DNA of 64,000 nucleotides, from assembly GCF_020667845.1 (NCBI RefSeq), contig NZ_JAFMPQ010000019.1, forward strand, positions 1 to 64,000, written 5' to 3'. This stretch comes from Cognatishimia sp. F0-27 (GTDB lineage Bacteria > Pseudomonadota > Alphaproteobacteria > Rhodobacterales > Rhodobacteraceae). The position numbers and the translations under genes are program-made. Under the pieces are notes generated by a model. It was not told the origin of the DNA. It was given only the letters and a program-made list of their open reading frames with translations, and searched no databases. The stretch's first letter is position 1. The number at the start of each line of letters is the position of its first letter. This document shows positions 35,861 to 47,800 of the stretch, piece by piece.

Positions 35861-38800
35861 CTAAGTCGTTCGGTTCGGCTGGCGCTGGTCGTCCCAATGC
35901 GCCTTGAGCGTTTCGGTTACGCTGATGACACGGCTCGCGAAGGCGCCGAGCAGCGCGCCCGTATCTGCCCGTTCAAGCACCCCGCGCAGGTTCAGCATCG
36001 TGGCCCCGCCCAGCGAGACGGGCAGACAAGGCTCGGTGCGCAGGAGCACCGGTTCTGCGTCCGACACCGCGCGATCAAGCGAGAGGTCGATCTGTTTGAG
36101 CAGGCCAATGGCAGGCGCCTGCGGGCCGGTCTCCGGTGCCAGCGGCAGCAGCCTTGGCGCCGCTCGGGTGAGCTGGCGGACGGCTTCGGCAAGCACCAGC
36201 CCGTCGACACCGTTGCCCGGGCCATTGGCATAGAACGGTGCCTTGGCCGACAGGCTCAGACGCGCCAGCAGCCCACCCTCCTGCGCCCGCAGCCCCGCCA
36301 GCAGCACGTTGGCGGGGTTTGTCTTGTTGACCCAACGCCGGTTTGTCCTGCGCCCGGCAGGCCAGTCGCCTGATACCGGCGGGGCGACAAACGGGCCAAG
36401 CATGCAGACGAGCCGCGCCTCCGCCACCACGCGCCCGTCCTGGACGACGCGGGCGCGGTATTCGTTTTCGGGGTCGCCCGGAACCTGGCCCGTTTCGACC
36501 CGCGCCTGTGCGGACAAGCTGCACAGATTCGGAAACTTGAACCGCAGGCTGGTCAGGTGGATCGCCTCCGGCGCCGCTTCGCGATGCCGAAAGAGATGCA
36601 GGGCCTTGGTCAGCTGGCACATCGCCTCGGAGAGATGCATGCCCGAGACATGATCGAGCGGATGGTCGAAGAAGAAAGGATGCGTCTCATCCACCACAAG
36701 CTCTGCCCGCGCGGCGAGCGGATCCCGCGTTGTCAGCTGCAACCGCGTGATCACGCGGTCCGCCGGGTCGGCCCTGAGCGAGGCGCCATACATGTCGAGC
36801 CGCACGGTCGCCCGTTCCGGCTCGGGTTCCTGCGTGGGGCCCCGGTTTGGCGCGGCAGCGTTGCCCGGCGATGAAGCCGGGTCCGGCGCGTCGGAGACCG
36901 GGTTGCGCAGGGCGGCCGGGGCCGGCTCGCCCGCAGCGACGGGCGCGGGGCTCTCCGAGACAACCGCACAGAGCGCCGCGACGGTTGGCGCTTCGAGCAT
37001 CGCATTCCCGCGCCCTTCAAGCCCCCTGTCGGGAAGCAGTGCCACGATCCGACTGGAAATTGTCAGAAGCCCGATGGAGTCGATGCCGATCTCGGCAAAG
37101 CCCGCATCCGGTGTGAGCGTGTCCGGTGCAACGGCGAGGAAATCGGCGATCACGTCATGCACTGTCCGGTCGCAAGAGCTCAAGAGCTGCGCATGCGCCC
37201 CGCTCGGGGTTGGCGACGCCCCCGCCAAGGCGCGCTCGGTCTCGGCGCGCCCCGTGTCGGCAGGCGTTGTTTCAGTCTGCGCAGGGGCGGTCGGACCAAG
37301 GCCAGTCCGATCAAGAGCCCTCCGCTCCGTGTCCGTCTGATCCGGGTCGGTGTCATGGAGAAGGGCCTGCTCGGGATCGGTCTGGTCCGAACCGGAGCGC
37401 ATGCGCGGTGTGCCCTGCGCACCCGACGCGGCTGCGCGTGCGACCCAGTAGCGCTCCTTGGCGAAGGGATATGTGGGCAGCGCGATGCGACGGGGCGGCA
37501 TTGGCCCATAAACCGTCTTGGACAGAGCGGACCAGTCAAGGTCCAGCCCCGACACCCAGGCCCCCAACGGACGCTCCAGCGCGCCGTCCTGCATCCACCC
37601 CGCCGCAAGGGTGGCCAGCGCGTCAGCGTCGAGCCAAGGCGCGACACGCGTCTCCACGGGATCCCCCCACGAGACCCGGTGCGCCTGCTTTCCGGCACGC
37701 AGCGCGCGCAGCGTGTCGAGAAAACCGCACCAGTCCTGCGCAACAAAGCCAACACGGAACGGATGGGCATCGCGCCCCACCTGCAGCGTATGGGCCACGC
37801 GGTGCAGCAAGCCGTGGTCGCCGCTCTCCGCCCGCTCCTCGGCCCAATCGCACAGCCGGGCAATTGCCGCGTCGCGCTGCTGGCGCGTGCGGGCAGAGAG
37901 CATGATCAACGCCGGGCCGACCGGCGCGGGGGCGACGGGAGGCGCGCTTGCCTCCTCGACCAGCACATGGGCGTTGACCCCGCCAAAGCCGAAGGAACTG
38001 ACCCCCGCAAGGCGTGGCATGGGACTCCCATCCGCATCGGTGGGTTGGGACCAGGGCTGTGTCTCTTGCACGAGGAAGAAAGGCGAGTCTTCGAGATGGA
38101 CAAGCGGGTTCACGCTGTCGCAATGCAGATTGCCGGCCAGGGTGGCATGGCGCAGCTGCAGCACCACCTTGATCAAGCCGGCGATCCCCGCCGCCAGTTC
38201 CAGATGACCGATATGCGATTTGAGCGCCCCGATGGCGCAGCGGTTCCGACTGGAGGCATCGGCCGGAATGCCAAAGGCGTCCTTCAGGGCATCGATCTCG
38301 ATCGGATCGCCCAGCGCGGTGCCGGTGCCATGCGCTTCGATGCAGGTGATGGTTTCGGCCCGGACACCGGCCTTCGCAAAGACCTCCTTGAGCAGGGCGG
38401 ATTGAGAGGCCGGGTTGGGGGCGGTGAGCGAGGCCGCACGTCCGGCATGCCGCACCCCGGAGCCACGGATCACCGCGAGCACGTCATCGCCATCGGCCAG
38501 AGCGTCGGTCAGACGCTTGACCGCCACGAGGCCGATCCCCTCGCCGCGCGCATAGCCATCGGCACCGGCGGCAAAACTGCGGCAACGCCCGCCCCGGGAC
38601 AACATGCCCGCAGCGGCAAAGGCCACATGCAGGGTTTCATCCGGCATGGCGTTGACCCCGCCTGCGATGACGAGGTCGCTTTCCCCCGTGCGCAGCGACT
38701 CCAATCCGCGATGCAGCGCAACCAGAGAACTGGAACAGGCGGTTTCGATCGGTTCGCTCGGGCCACGCAGATCGAGCATGTGGCTGATACGGTTCGGGCC

Positions 38801-41800
38801 GACGGAGGCGACATTGCCGGTCACCCAGCGCGGATCGGTGGTGCGCCCGGCGCGCGCAACCATGGCGCTGTAGGAGGAGGCGCTCAGTCCGACAAACAGG
38901 CCCGTCTTGCTGCCCGCAAGGCTGCGGGGGGCGTGGCCACTTGCTTCGAGAACGGACCAGACATGCACCATGAGAAGGCGTTGCTGCGGATCCATCACCT
39001 CGGCCTCGCCGGGAGAAAGACCGAAGAAGGCCGGATCAAACGCATCGAGATCGTCGATGAACCCGCCCCAATGCACATTGGTGCGGCCGGGCTGCACGCG
39101 CGGATCGCCGTCGATCGCCTGCCAGTCCCAGCGGTCGGGCGGCGGCCGGGTGATGGCATCGCGCCCGCAACACAGATTGTCCCAGAACGCCTCCAGCGTC
39201 GGCGCGCCGGGAAAGGCCCCGCTCATCCCGATGATGGCAAAGCCGTCTGGCGCAGGGCGCTGCTGCGTCGCAGGCATGACAGCGGCCCGCGACAGTTGCG
39301 GATCGGGCCGGCGCTCTGCCCGCGCGGACGGCTCGGGCGCGGACGGTTGGGTGGCTGACGGTTGGGAGGCTGACGGATGAGGCGCGGAGGGATGGGGCGC
39401 GAAACGCCGGGGTTCGGACCCGGCGCCGACCCCGGAATCCGCTGGCGGTTCTTGAGGCGTGATAACAGCTACGGCCCGCGCTATGTGTTCGGCGATCTGG
39501 GAGATCGTGGGCATGGCGTAGAAGGCGCTGGCGGCGATATCGACACGGAAAGCCTGAGCGATGGCACCGGCAAGCTCGGTATAGCTGATGGAATCGAGAC
39601 CAAACGCACTCAGCTCTTCGGTCGGGTCGATGTCATCGGGTGAGAGTTTCAGCAAATCCGCGATCATGCCGCAAAGCGCATCCGCTACGGCATCGGAATC
39701 GGGCGCCGCGGTCGGGCGCGAAGGCGTCGGCCTTGCGGCTTCTATCGGAGTCGCCACCGCACCCGCCGCGGCGTGGGTCACGGCCGGGGAAAGCCGTGCG
39801 GCCAGGGCGCCCAGTGTCGGACATTCGAAAAAGACGGTCGGGGAGAGGTCGACGGCAAGCGTGCCATGCACGCGCGTGGAAAACTCCACGAGGCTGATCG
39901 AATCGAGACCGTATTCGGCGAAATCGGCATCTGGATCGATCTCTTCGGGCGGAACGGCGGTGAGGTCGGCGACAATGGCGGTCAAGGCCTCGGTGACGGT
40001 GCGCCTATCGAGACGGGTGCCGGGTTCTGGCTGTTCGCTCGGTTCGGGCATCAGGCTCTGCGTCTGTTCCCTCGCGGTGCCCGACGCGTCTGTCGCCTGC
40101 GGCACCCATTGGGCAAGCCGATCCGGCGCTCCCTTGAGCACGACCACCTGCGCGGCGCCAGTGGCCCAGGCGCGGTCCAGCGCATGGAACCCGTCCGCCG
40201 TTGCCAACGGGCTCAGCCCGAACCGGGTTTCCTGCATGCGCAAGGTCGGCCCATCGACCTGCATGCCACCCTGCGCCCAGAAAGGCCAATTGATGCTGAG
40301 CGCGCGGCCGGGGCGCCCGGCCGACGCGTTCCGTTGCGCGACGAACCCGTCCATCCAGCCATTGGCGCAGGCATAGTCGGCCTGCCCGGGATTGCCGAAC
40401 CGCGCGGCGACGGATGACAGGCAGAAAAAGAGCTTCAAGGGCATCGCGGCAGTGGCGGCATCGAGCGCGCGCGTGCCGGCAATCTTGGGGGCCAGCACGG
40501 CACGCATGGCCTTATCGCCGCGCGCGGTCAGCAACCCGTCATCGGTCAGGCCGGCCGCGTGCACAACACCGGTGAGCACGCCAAACCGATCCGCGAGCCC
40601 GCCAATGGTGGCGTCGAGCGCGCCCTTGTCACAGACGTCGCAAGCGGCGTAGTGCGCCCGCGCGCCAAGCGCCTCAAGCTCCGCCAGAAGTGTCCGGTGG
40701 CCCTCACCGAGCTGCGCCCGCCCGAGGAGGAGGAGTGTCGCGCCTTGACTGCGCTGCGCGATATCGCGCGCAAAAAGCGCACCGAGACCGCCCGCCCCGC
40801 CCGTGATGAGGTAGACGCCAGCCTCATGCCACGGACACTGCCCGTCCGCCGTTGGCACCGTGTCAAACCGGACCGTTTCAAGCCCGCCCTGCCCGGCGCG
40901 CAGCGTACAAAGATCGGGGTGAGCGCGCGCGGCATTCAAAAGCGCCACGGCATCCGGTGTGGCCATGCCGGAGGGGATTTCCACGCATTGGGCGAGGGTT
41001 TGTGGCCATTCGGCACGCACCGTTTGCATCAAAGCGCCAAGCGCCTGCGTCAGGGCCGGGTCGTCCACATCCGTCACGATTTGCACCCCGCCGAGCGCGC
41101 GGCCGCCCTCGCGCACCGCGTCGCGCAACATGTCCCGCACAAGGCAGAGCATCGGCGCGGGATCGCTTGCCAGAGCGCCGGGGTCGGCGCGCGCGATATC
41201 GGTGCCCGCTTTTGCCGGACCGGAGAGCCCCGCGGCGGTCGCGTCAATCAGCCGATGGACGCCAGACGGTGCCTCGCTCCCCCGGAGAGGCACCCTGCAC
41301 CAGACCGGACGATAGAGCGCAACGCCATGCGCGCGACGGAGATCGGCATTGATCTGCTCCGACGGAAATCGGTGCCTGCCACTGAGCGCGGGCGCGGCAG
41401 GATGAGCGGCGGCACGCGGCGCAGAGCCGGGCAATGGCGCGGTCACAAACCCCGTGAGAGCCACGCATACACGGCCCGCGTCATCGCACAGGAACACATC
41501 GGCCCCGCCGCCCGCCCCGCGGGCGCGCACGATCACCGTGACCTGCCGCGGGACGGGCGCAAAGATGTCGACCGCCCCGATGCGCACCGGAACGGACGGT
41601 TTGAGCGGACCCGCCCCGTCGGCAAAGCTCAGGGCGAGCGTGCTTTGCAAGGCCGCGTCAAGGATGTTTGGCGGCAGCGCCATATTCGGGCCAAGGCGCG
41701 CATCAGGCACCGATTGGCGCACCGTCGCCACCACCAGATCCGGGCTGACGGACGCGTCGGTGATGGCCTTGTGGGTTGGACCGTAATCCAGCCCGAGCGT

Positions 41801-44800
41801 TTCGAACCGCGCGTAGATCTGCTCGGGTGCAACGCTCTGGGTTGCCTCCGCCCGGAGCGCCTCAATCGGCATGGCTGGAGCCGCCGTGCCGGGCGCGCCC
41901 CTTACACCCTGGCCGCGCGCATGCACGATCCGCTTGCCGTGCTGCTCCGAAACGATCGCGAATTCCACACCCTCCGCTGCGGGAGACAGGCACACCCGCA
42001 ATCCCGCCGCCAAGGCCTTCAGATCGACCAGGCGTTCGAATGTCACGGCGCGCAGGGTAAGCCCGTCACCGCCGCCCTGTGCCGCGATGGCCGCCCGCGC
42101 CAGTTCAAGATGTGCGGCACCCGGCAGCACGGGCTGGCCCTGCAGCATATGGTCGGCCACGAAGAAAACCTCCGCATCGATGATGACCGGATAGACGGTG
42201 GTGCCCCCCTCCTGAACAGGCGTGCCCAGCAGCGTGAGCCCGGTCTCATGCGCCATTGTCTCCGAAGGCGCGTGGGTATCTGGTCCGGGTCTGGGCGCTG
42301 TGACGACTTCGGGAATGACCCAATGGCGATCAAGGCGCATGGCGCTGCCCGGCATGGCAAGCCGCCGTGGCAAGGGTCCCGACCGGTATGCCAACCATGC
42401 CACCGCCGCGCCCGCGCACCAGGCCCGTGCGAGGCTCTCGGGGGTCGCGCCCGGCGTCGGGGCGGCGGGGGCATCGCGGCGCGCGGCTTTCGCCTCGTAA
42501 ACCGACGCGTCATCGCCTGCCAGCCAATCCGCCAGTTTGCGGCGCAGGTCATCGACATCCGTCGCGACAACGGCAAGGCGGTGACGGCGCGCTGCGCGTC
42601 CGGTCTGAAGCGTATGGGCAATGTCACGCAGTGCGGCGTTGCGCGCCTCCGCTCCATCGAGCCAATGGACGAGATCGGCAACACTCTGGCGCAACCGGTC
42701 GCGAGAGAGCGCCGAAACAACGACGGCCTCCGGCGTCGCGGGCTGATGCCGGGCAGGATCTTGCCCCCCAACGGGGGGTTCCTCAAGCACCACGTGGGCA
42801 TTGACGCCTCCGAAACCAAAGGAGCTGACCCCCGCGCGGCGCGGCACCTCGTTGCCCCGCAGATCGTGCAGACGCGGCCATGATCGGGTGCTGTCGATCA
42901 AGACAAAGGGGCTGTTCGCGGTCTCGATGAGCGGGTTGACCCGCGTGCGGTGCAAGTCTCCGATCAGGGTGGCGTGCCGCATCTGCAGCACTGTCTTGAC
43001 CAGACCGGCCAGACCAGCGGCCATTTCCGTGTGGCCGATATGCGTCTTGACCGAGGACAGCGCGCAGCGATGTGGCGCGACGGTCCGGACGCGGCCCTCC
43101 GCGGCTTGCGCAAAGCCGCGGCACAGCCCGTCAAATTCCACCGGATCGCCCAGCGGCGTACCGGTGCCATGCGCCTCGATGGCGGTGATCGTTGCCGGAT
43201 CGACGCCCGACTGGCGCAGGGCGTCGGCAATGACCGCGCCCTGAGAGACGGCGTTCGGCGCAAAGAGCGACACGCTGCGCCCGCCGTGATTGATGGCCGA
43301 GCCCCGGATCACCGCCAACACGGGCTGCCGGTCGGCCTGCGCGGCGGCCAGCGGCCGCAGCAGCAGAGCGCCGGTGGCCTCGGCCCGGACATAGCCGCTT
43401 GCGCCATCGGAAAAAGCCATGCACCGGCCTTTTTCCGACAACATGCCCGCGCGGGCAAAGCTGATATGCGCATTGGGTGTGAGGATCGTGTTCACGGCGC
43501 CGATGATCGCCGCGTGAGCGCCTGCGCGGATCGCCTCGACAGCCTTGTGCAAGGCGACGAGACTGCTTGAACAGGCGGTCTCGACCGGCTCGGAAGGCCC
43601 GTGCAGGTCGAGCAGCGCGCTGATCCGGTTCGGCGCAATGGAACCGACCATGCCATTGGCGGTGCGTTCCTCGAGCACGATCCCGGCCTGCGCGGCGCGC
43701 GCCGCATAGTCACTGGCCGCGGTGGCGAGATAGACGGCGGTGTTTGTCCCCGCAAGGCTCTCCGGTGACAGGCCGGAGGCCTCGATGGCCTTCCAGACAT
43801 GGGTCATCAGCAGCCGCTGATGCGGGTCCATCAGCTCTGCATCGCGGGGAGAGATCCCGAAGAACATCGGGTCAAACCCCGCAAGGTCGTCAAGAAAGCC
43901 GCCCCAGCGCACATTGGTCTTGCCCGGCTCAGTCCCGGGGTCGCCCGCGATGGCGCGCCAATCCCAGCGATCGGGCGGGATCTCGGAAATTCCGTCCCGG
44001 CCCCGCTGCAGGTTGGCCCAGAAACTGTCGATATCGGGCGCGCCGGGAAAAGCCGCGCTCATCCCGACAATCGCAACGCGCCCATCGTTTGACGGCGCGG
44101 CGGATCCGGCTACGATCGCAGGGGCGGCAAACGGCTCGGCAATCGGTGCGGGAACGGGAGCGGCGGCAAGCGGCTCCGCAATTGATGCGGGATCGGGAGC
44201 GGCGGCAAACGGCTCCGCAATTGATGCGGGATCGGGAGCGGCGGCAAACGGCTCCGCAATTGATGCGGGATCGGGAGCGGCGGCGCGTGTCTGCGGCACC
44301 TGTGCGCCGAGGTGATCGGCAACCGCGTCCAGCGTGGCGAAAGAAAAGAAGATATCCGGCGTGACGGGGATTCCGAAGCGCCGGGTGCACTTCTCGGCCA
44401 GATCCGTGAAGGAGATCGAGTCGAAGCCGTAATCCACCATCGGCTGCTCTGCGGACACTTCGGCGGGATCGATACGCAGCGTCTGCGCCACGAGATCGAG
44501 GAGCCCATCGCGGATCGCGGATGCCTCTGCACTTTGTTTCTCCGCCTCAAACGGTGCTGTAACGGGCTGACCGCGGGGATTGTCCCGCGTTTCGCGCGAA
44601 GAGGCTGGCATCGGTGCAGCATCGCGCATTGGCCCCGAGACCGCCCCGCCATCGAGAGTTTCCGCAATGCGCCGAGGGTCGCCAAACCCTACGATGGCCT
44701 GCGCACCACCGGAGGCGGCGATGGTCTCGAGCGCGTCCAGCCCCGCGCCCGCGGGCATCGGAGCCAGCCCGTAATCGCGCCACATCGCGGGGCCTGCGCC

Positions 44801-47800
44801 CTCCGGAAGCGCCATGCCGCCCTCCGCCCAGAAAGGCCAATTGACGGACAGGCTACGCCCTGCGCGCCCTTGTGCCGCGCGGGCGGTCATCGCGCCGTCC
44901 AGCCAACCATTGGCAAATGCGTAATCGAGTTGACCGGCATTGCCGGTCAGTCCAGCCAGCGAAGACGTGCACAGGAACAGGGTCAGCGGATCTTTGGCGG
45001 TGACCGCATCGAGGGCTTCGAGACCGGCGATCTTGACGCCCAGCACGCGCGCCGCATCGGCGGGGGATTTGCGCAGCACGGATTGGTCGTTCAGCACGCC
45101 TGCGGCATGGATCACGCCGGTGATCGGACCATGCGCCCTGCGGATCTCGGCAACCACGCGGGCGAGCGCGTCGTGATCCGTCACATCCACGGCGTGATAG
45201 TCGAGGCGCCCGGCGACGCGGTCCGCCAGACGGTCGAGCCCCTTGGGCGCGGTCGAGCGCCCAAGCAGCGCCACCCGCGCCCCGGCCTGCAAAACAGCCT
45301 CTGCCAGCCGCTGTCCGACACCCCCGGCGCCACCGGAGACAAGGACGACGCCAGAGCCCGGCCAGAACGGCGCGGCTACAGCCTCAGAGCCGGGCACATC
45401 GAGCGCCGCGATGCGCCGTGTGGTGCGTTGACCGGCGCGATACCGGATGATCCGGTCGTCGCTTTGCGCGTCGGCTCTCAGGGTTTCGCCAGTGATGGCG
45501 TCATCGCTTTCGATGAGCTGGACGCGGCACCGGGGTAGGTCTTGTGCGATGGACCCGGCCGCACCGGCAAGCGCCGCAAGACAAGCCGGCGTGGCTCCAC
45601 CGGAGAGCACAAGCTGGATCAGATCAGGCGGGTTTGGCGCCGCCCAGAGTGCCTGCACCTGCAAGATCAGCCGTCCGAGCAGCGTTGCGGCCTCGTCGGC
45701 CGTGCGCGGAGGGACAGCACTCAGCACATGGTCGGCCTCAACGCCTGCCCCATCGCCGGGCACCCCCACCGTCAACACGGCGCTGCGCGGCGCGTCGTGC
45801 ACGCGACGCCGCTCCGTCACAGGCCAGACCACATCAAACAGCGCCAGCCCATGCGACATGCCCGGCGCCTCTGGTGCGCCACCCGGCGCCGCGGGAACAC
45901 CCCAGAAGCGCGTCCGCGCAAACGGGTAGAGCGGGAGCGCGACGCGGCGCGGGGCAGCGCCGCTCGGCGCGGGCCAGACCACCGCCTCTCCGGCGCACCA
46001 CCGGCGCGTGGCGTCCCCGAGCGTGTCTTCCGTCGGGACTGACCCGTCCGCTTCTCCCGGCACCGGACGGCCCGCTGCGATGGCACGCAAACCGTCGACG
46101 GCATGGACACGGTCGCGGGCCACAAAGCCCGCGCGTTCGGACAGGGCCTCGCGTCCGGCGCGCAGCGTGAACGCAATGTCACGAAGCGCGGCCGTCCCCG
46201 CCTCAAGACAGGCGGCAAGGTCACCCGCGATGGTCCTGAGCTGGTCCCGGGACGCGGCGGAAAGAACAAGCGCTTCCGGCTCCTGCACGGGCTCGCGCGC
46301 CGGATCGGCCCCGAGGCGCGCGGGGGCGTCTTCGAGCACCACATGGGCATTGGCCCCACCGGCGCCAAAGGAACTGATCCCGGCGCGGCGGGGTGTGCCC
46401 TGCGCGGGCCACGCCACGCAGTCTTGCGGCACCTCGAACGGGGTGTCTTCGATACTCAAGCGCGGATTGAGAACGGCGGAATGCAGGCTTGGCACGATGG
46501 TCTCGCGCTTCATCTGCAAAAGCACCTTGGTCAGCCCGGCAATGCCCGCCGCGCTCTCGCAATGGCCGAGGTTGGACTTGATCGAGCCGACGTGACAGCC
46601 CGGATTGCCCGCCAATGCCCGCGCAAGACCGGCAATCTCGATCGGATCGCCCAGCGACGTGCCGGTGCCATGCGCCTCGACATAGCGCAGCGACGCCGGA
46701 TCCACCGCCGCGTCACGCAATGCCGCGCTGATCACGGCGGCCTGTGCGGCAGGGTCCGGCACGGTATATCCATTGCTGCGCCCGCCATGATTGAGGGCCG
46801 ACCCCTTGAGCACGGCCCAGATCGCATCGCCATCGGCGCGCGCCGCATCCAACGGTTTGAGCACCACCGCGCCCACCCCTTCGGAGGGCACGTAGCCATC
46901 CCCGCCCTCTCCAAAGCTGGTGCAACGCCCCGTGGTGGACTCGAAGCCTCCGCGGCCCATCATCAGGTATTTGTTGGGATGCAGCGTGAGATTGACGCCA
47001 CCGGCAATCGCGGTGGTGCAGTCCCCGTTTCGGATTGCGCGCATGGCGAGATGCAGCGCCGAGAGCGAGGCAGAGCACATGCTGTCCACAGCGAGGCTGG
47101 GGCCGCGAAAGTCAAAGAGCCAGGACACCCGATTGGCGATGGAGGCAGGGCTTCCCGACAGGGCGACCGGGTTGCCCCGCAGCGTCTCTTCCACGCCAAG
47201 AAGCTGATATTCCTCATACATCACGCCAGCAAACACCCCAACATCCCCCATCTCGCGGAGGGATTGCGGCGTGTGTCCTGCGTTTTGCATCGCGTGGTAG
47301 ACGGTTTCGACAAAGAGCCGTTCCTGCGGATCGGCCTGCTCCGCGTCAGCGGGCAGAATCCCGAAGAACCCCGCATCGAAAGCATCCACATCATCGAGGA
47401 ACCCGCCCCAGCGGCTGCGGGTCTTGCCCGGCGTGCGCGTGGGCGCGTAATGGGGCGCATGATCCCAGCGCGTGGACGGGATCTCGCTGACGCAATCCTC
47501 TCCGCGACGCAACACCTCCCAAAGGGCATCAAGATCGGGGGCCTGCGGATAGCGCCCCGCCACGCCGATGATCGCGATATCCTTCGACGGGGCGTCGCGA
47601 CGCGCCGCCGCTTGAGCGGGTGCGACGGCGCGGTCCGTAGCGGTCCGGGACGCCGCAGCCGCTACGGCGGAGCGGGCGGCAGAAGGCGGCCCGGCAAAGG
47701 GCGGAGGGGTGTGGGGGGGCGCGAGATCCAGGCGGGGCAGCGTTTCGAGCTGCGCCGCCAGCGCCCGCAGCGAGCGGTGCTCGTAGAACAGCGTGGCTGA

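Noticed and set aside
35880-36800. Thioesterase or product-template domain at the PKS C-terminus
   Set aside because: No GxSxG nucleophile and no DH-like HxxxGxxxxP; the sequence fits two AfsA repeats instead.
44132-44288. CRISPR array
   Set aside because: Repeats are directly adjacent with no spacers and are in frame within the PKS linker.
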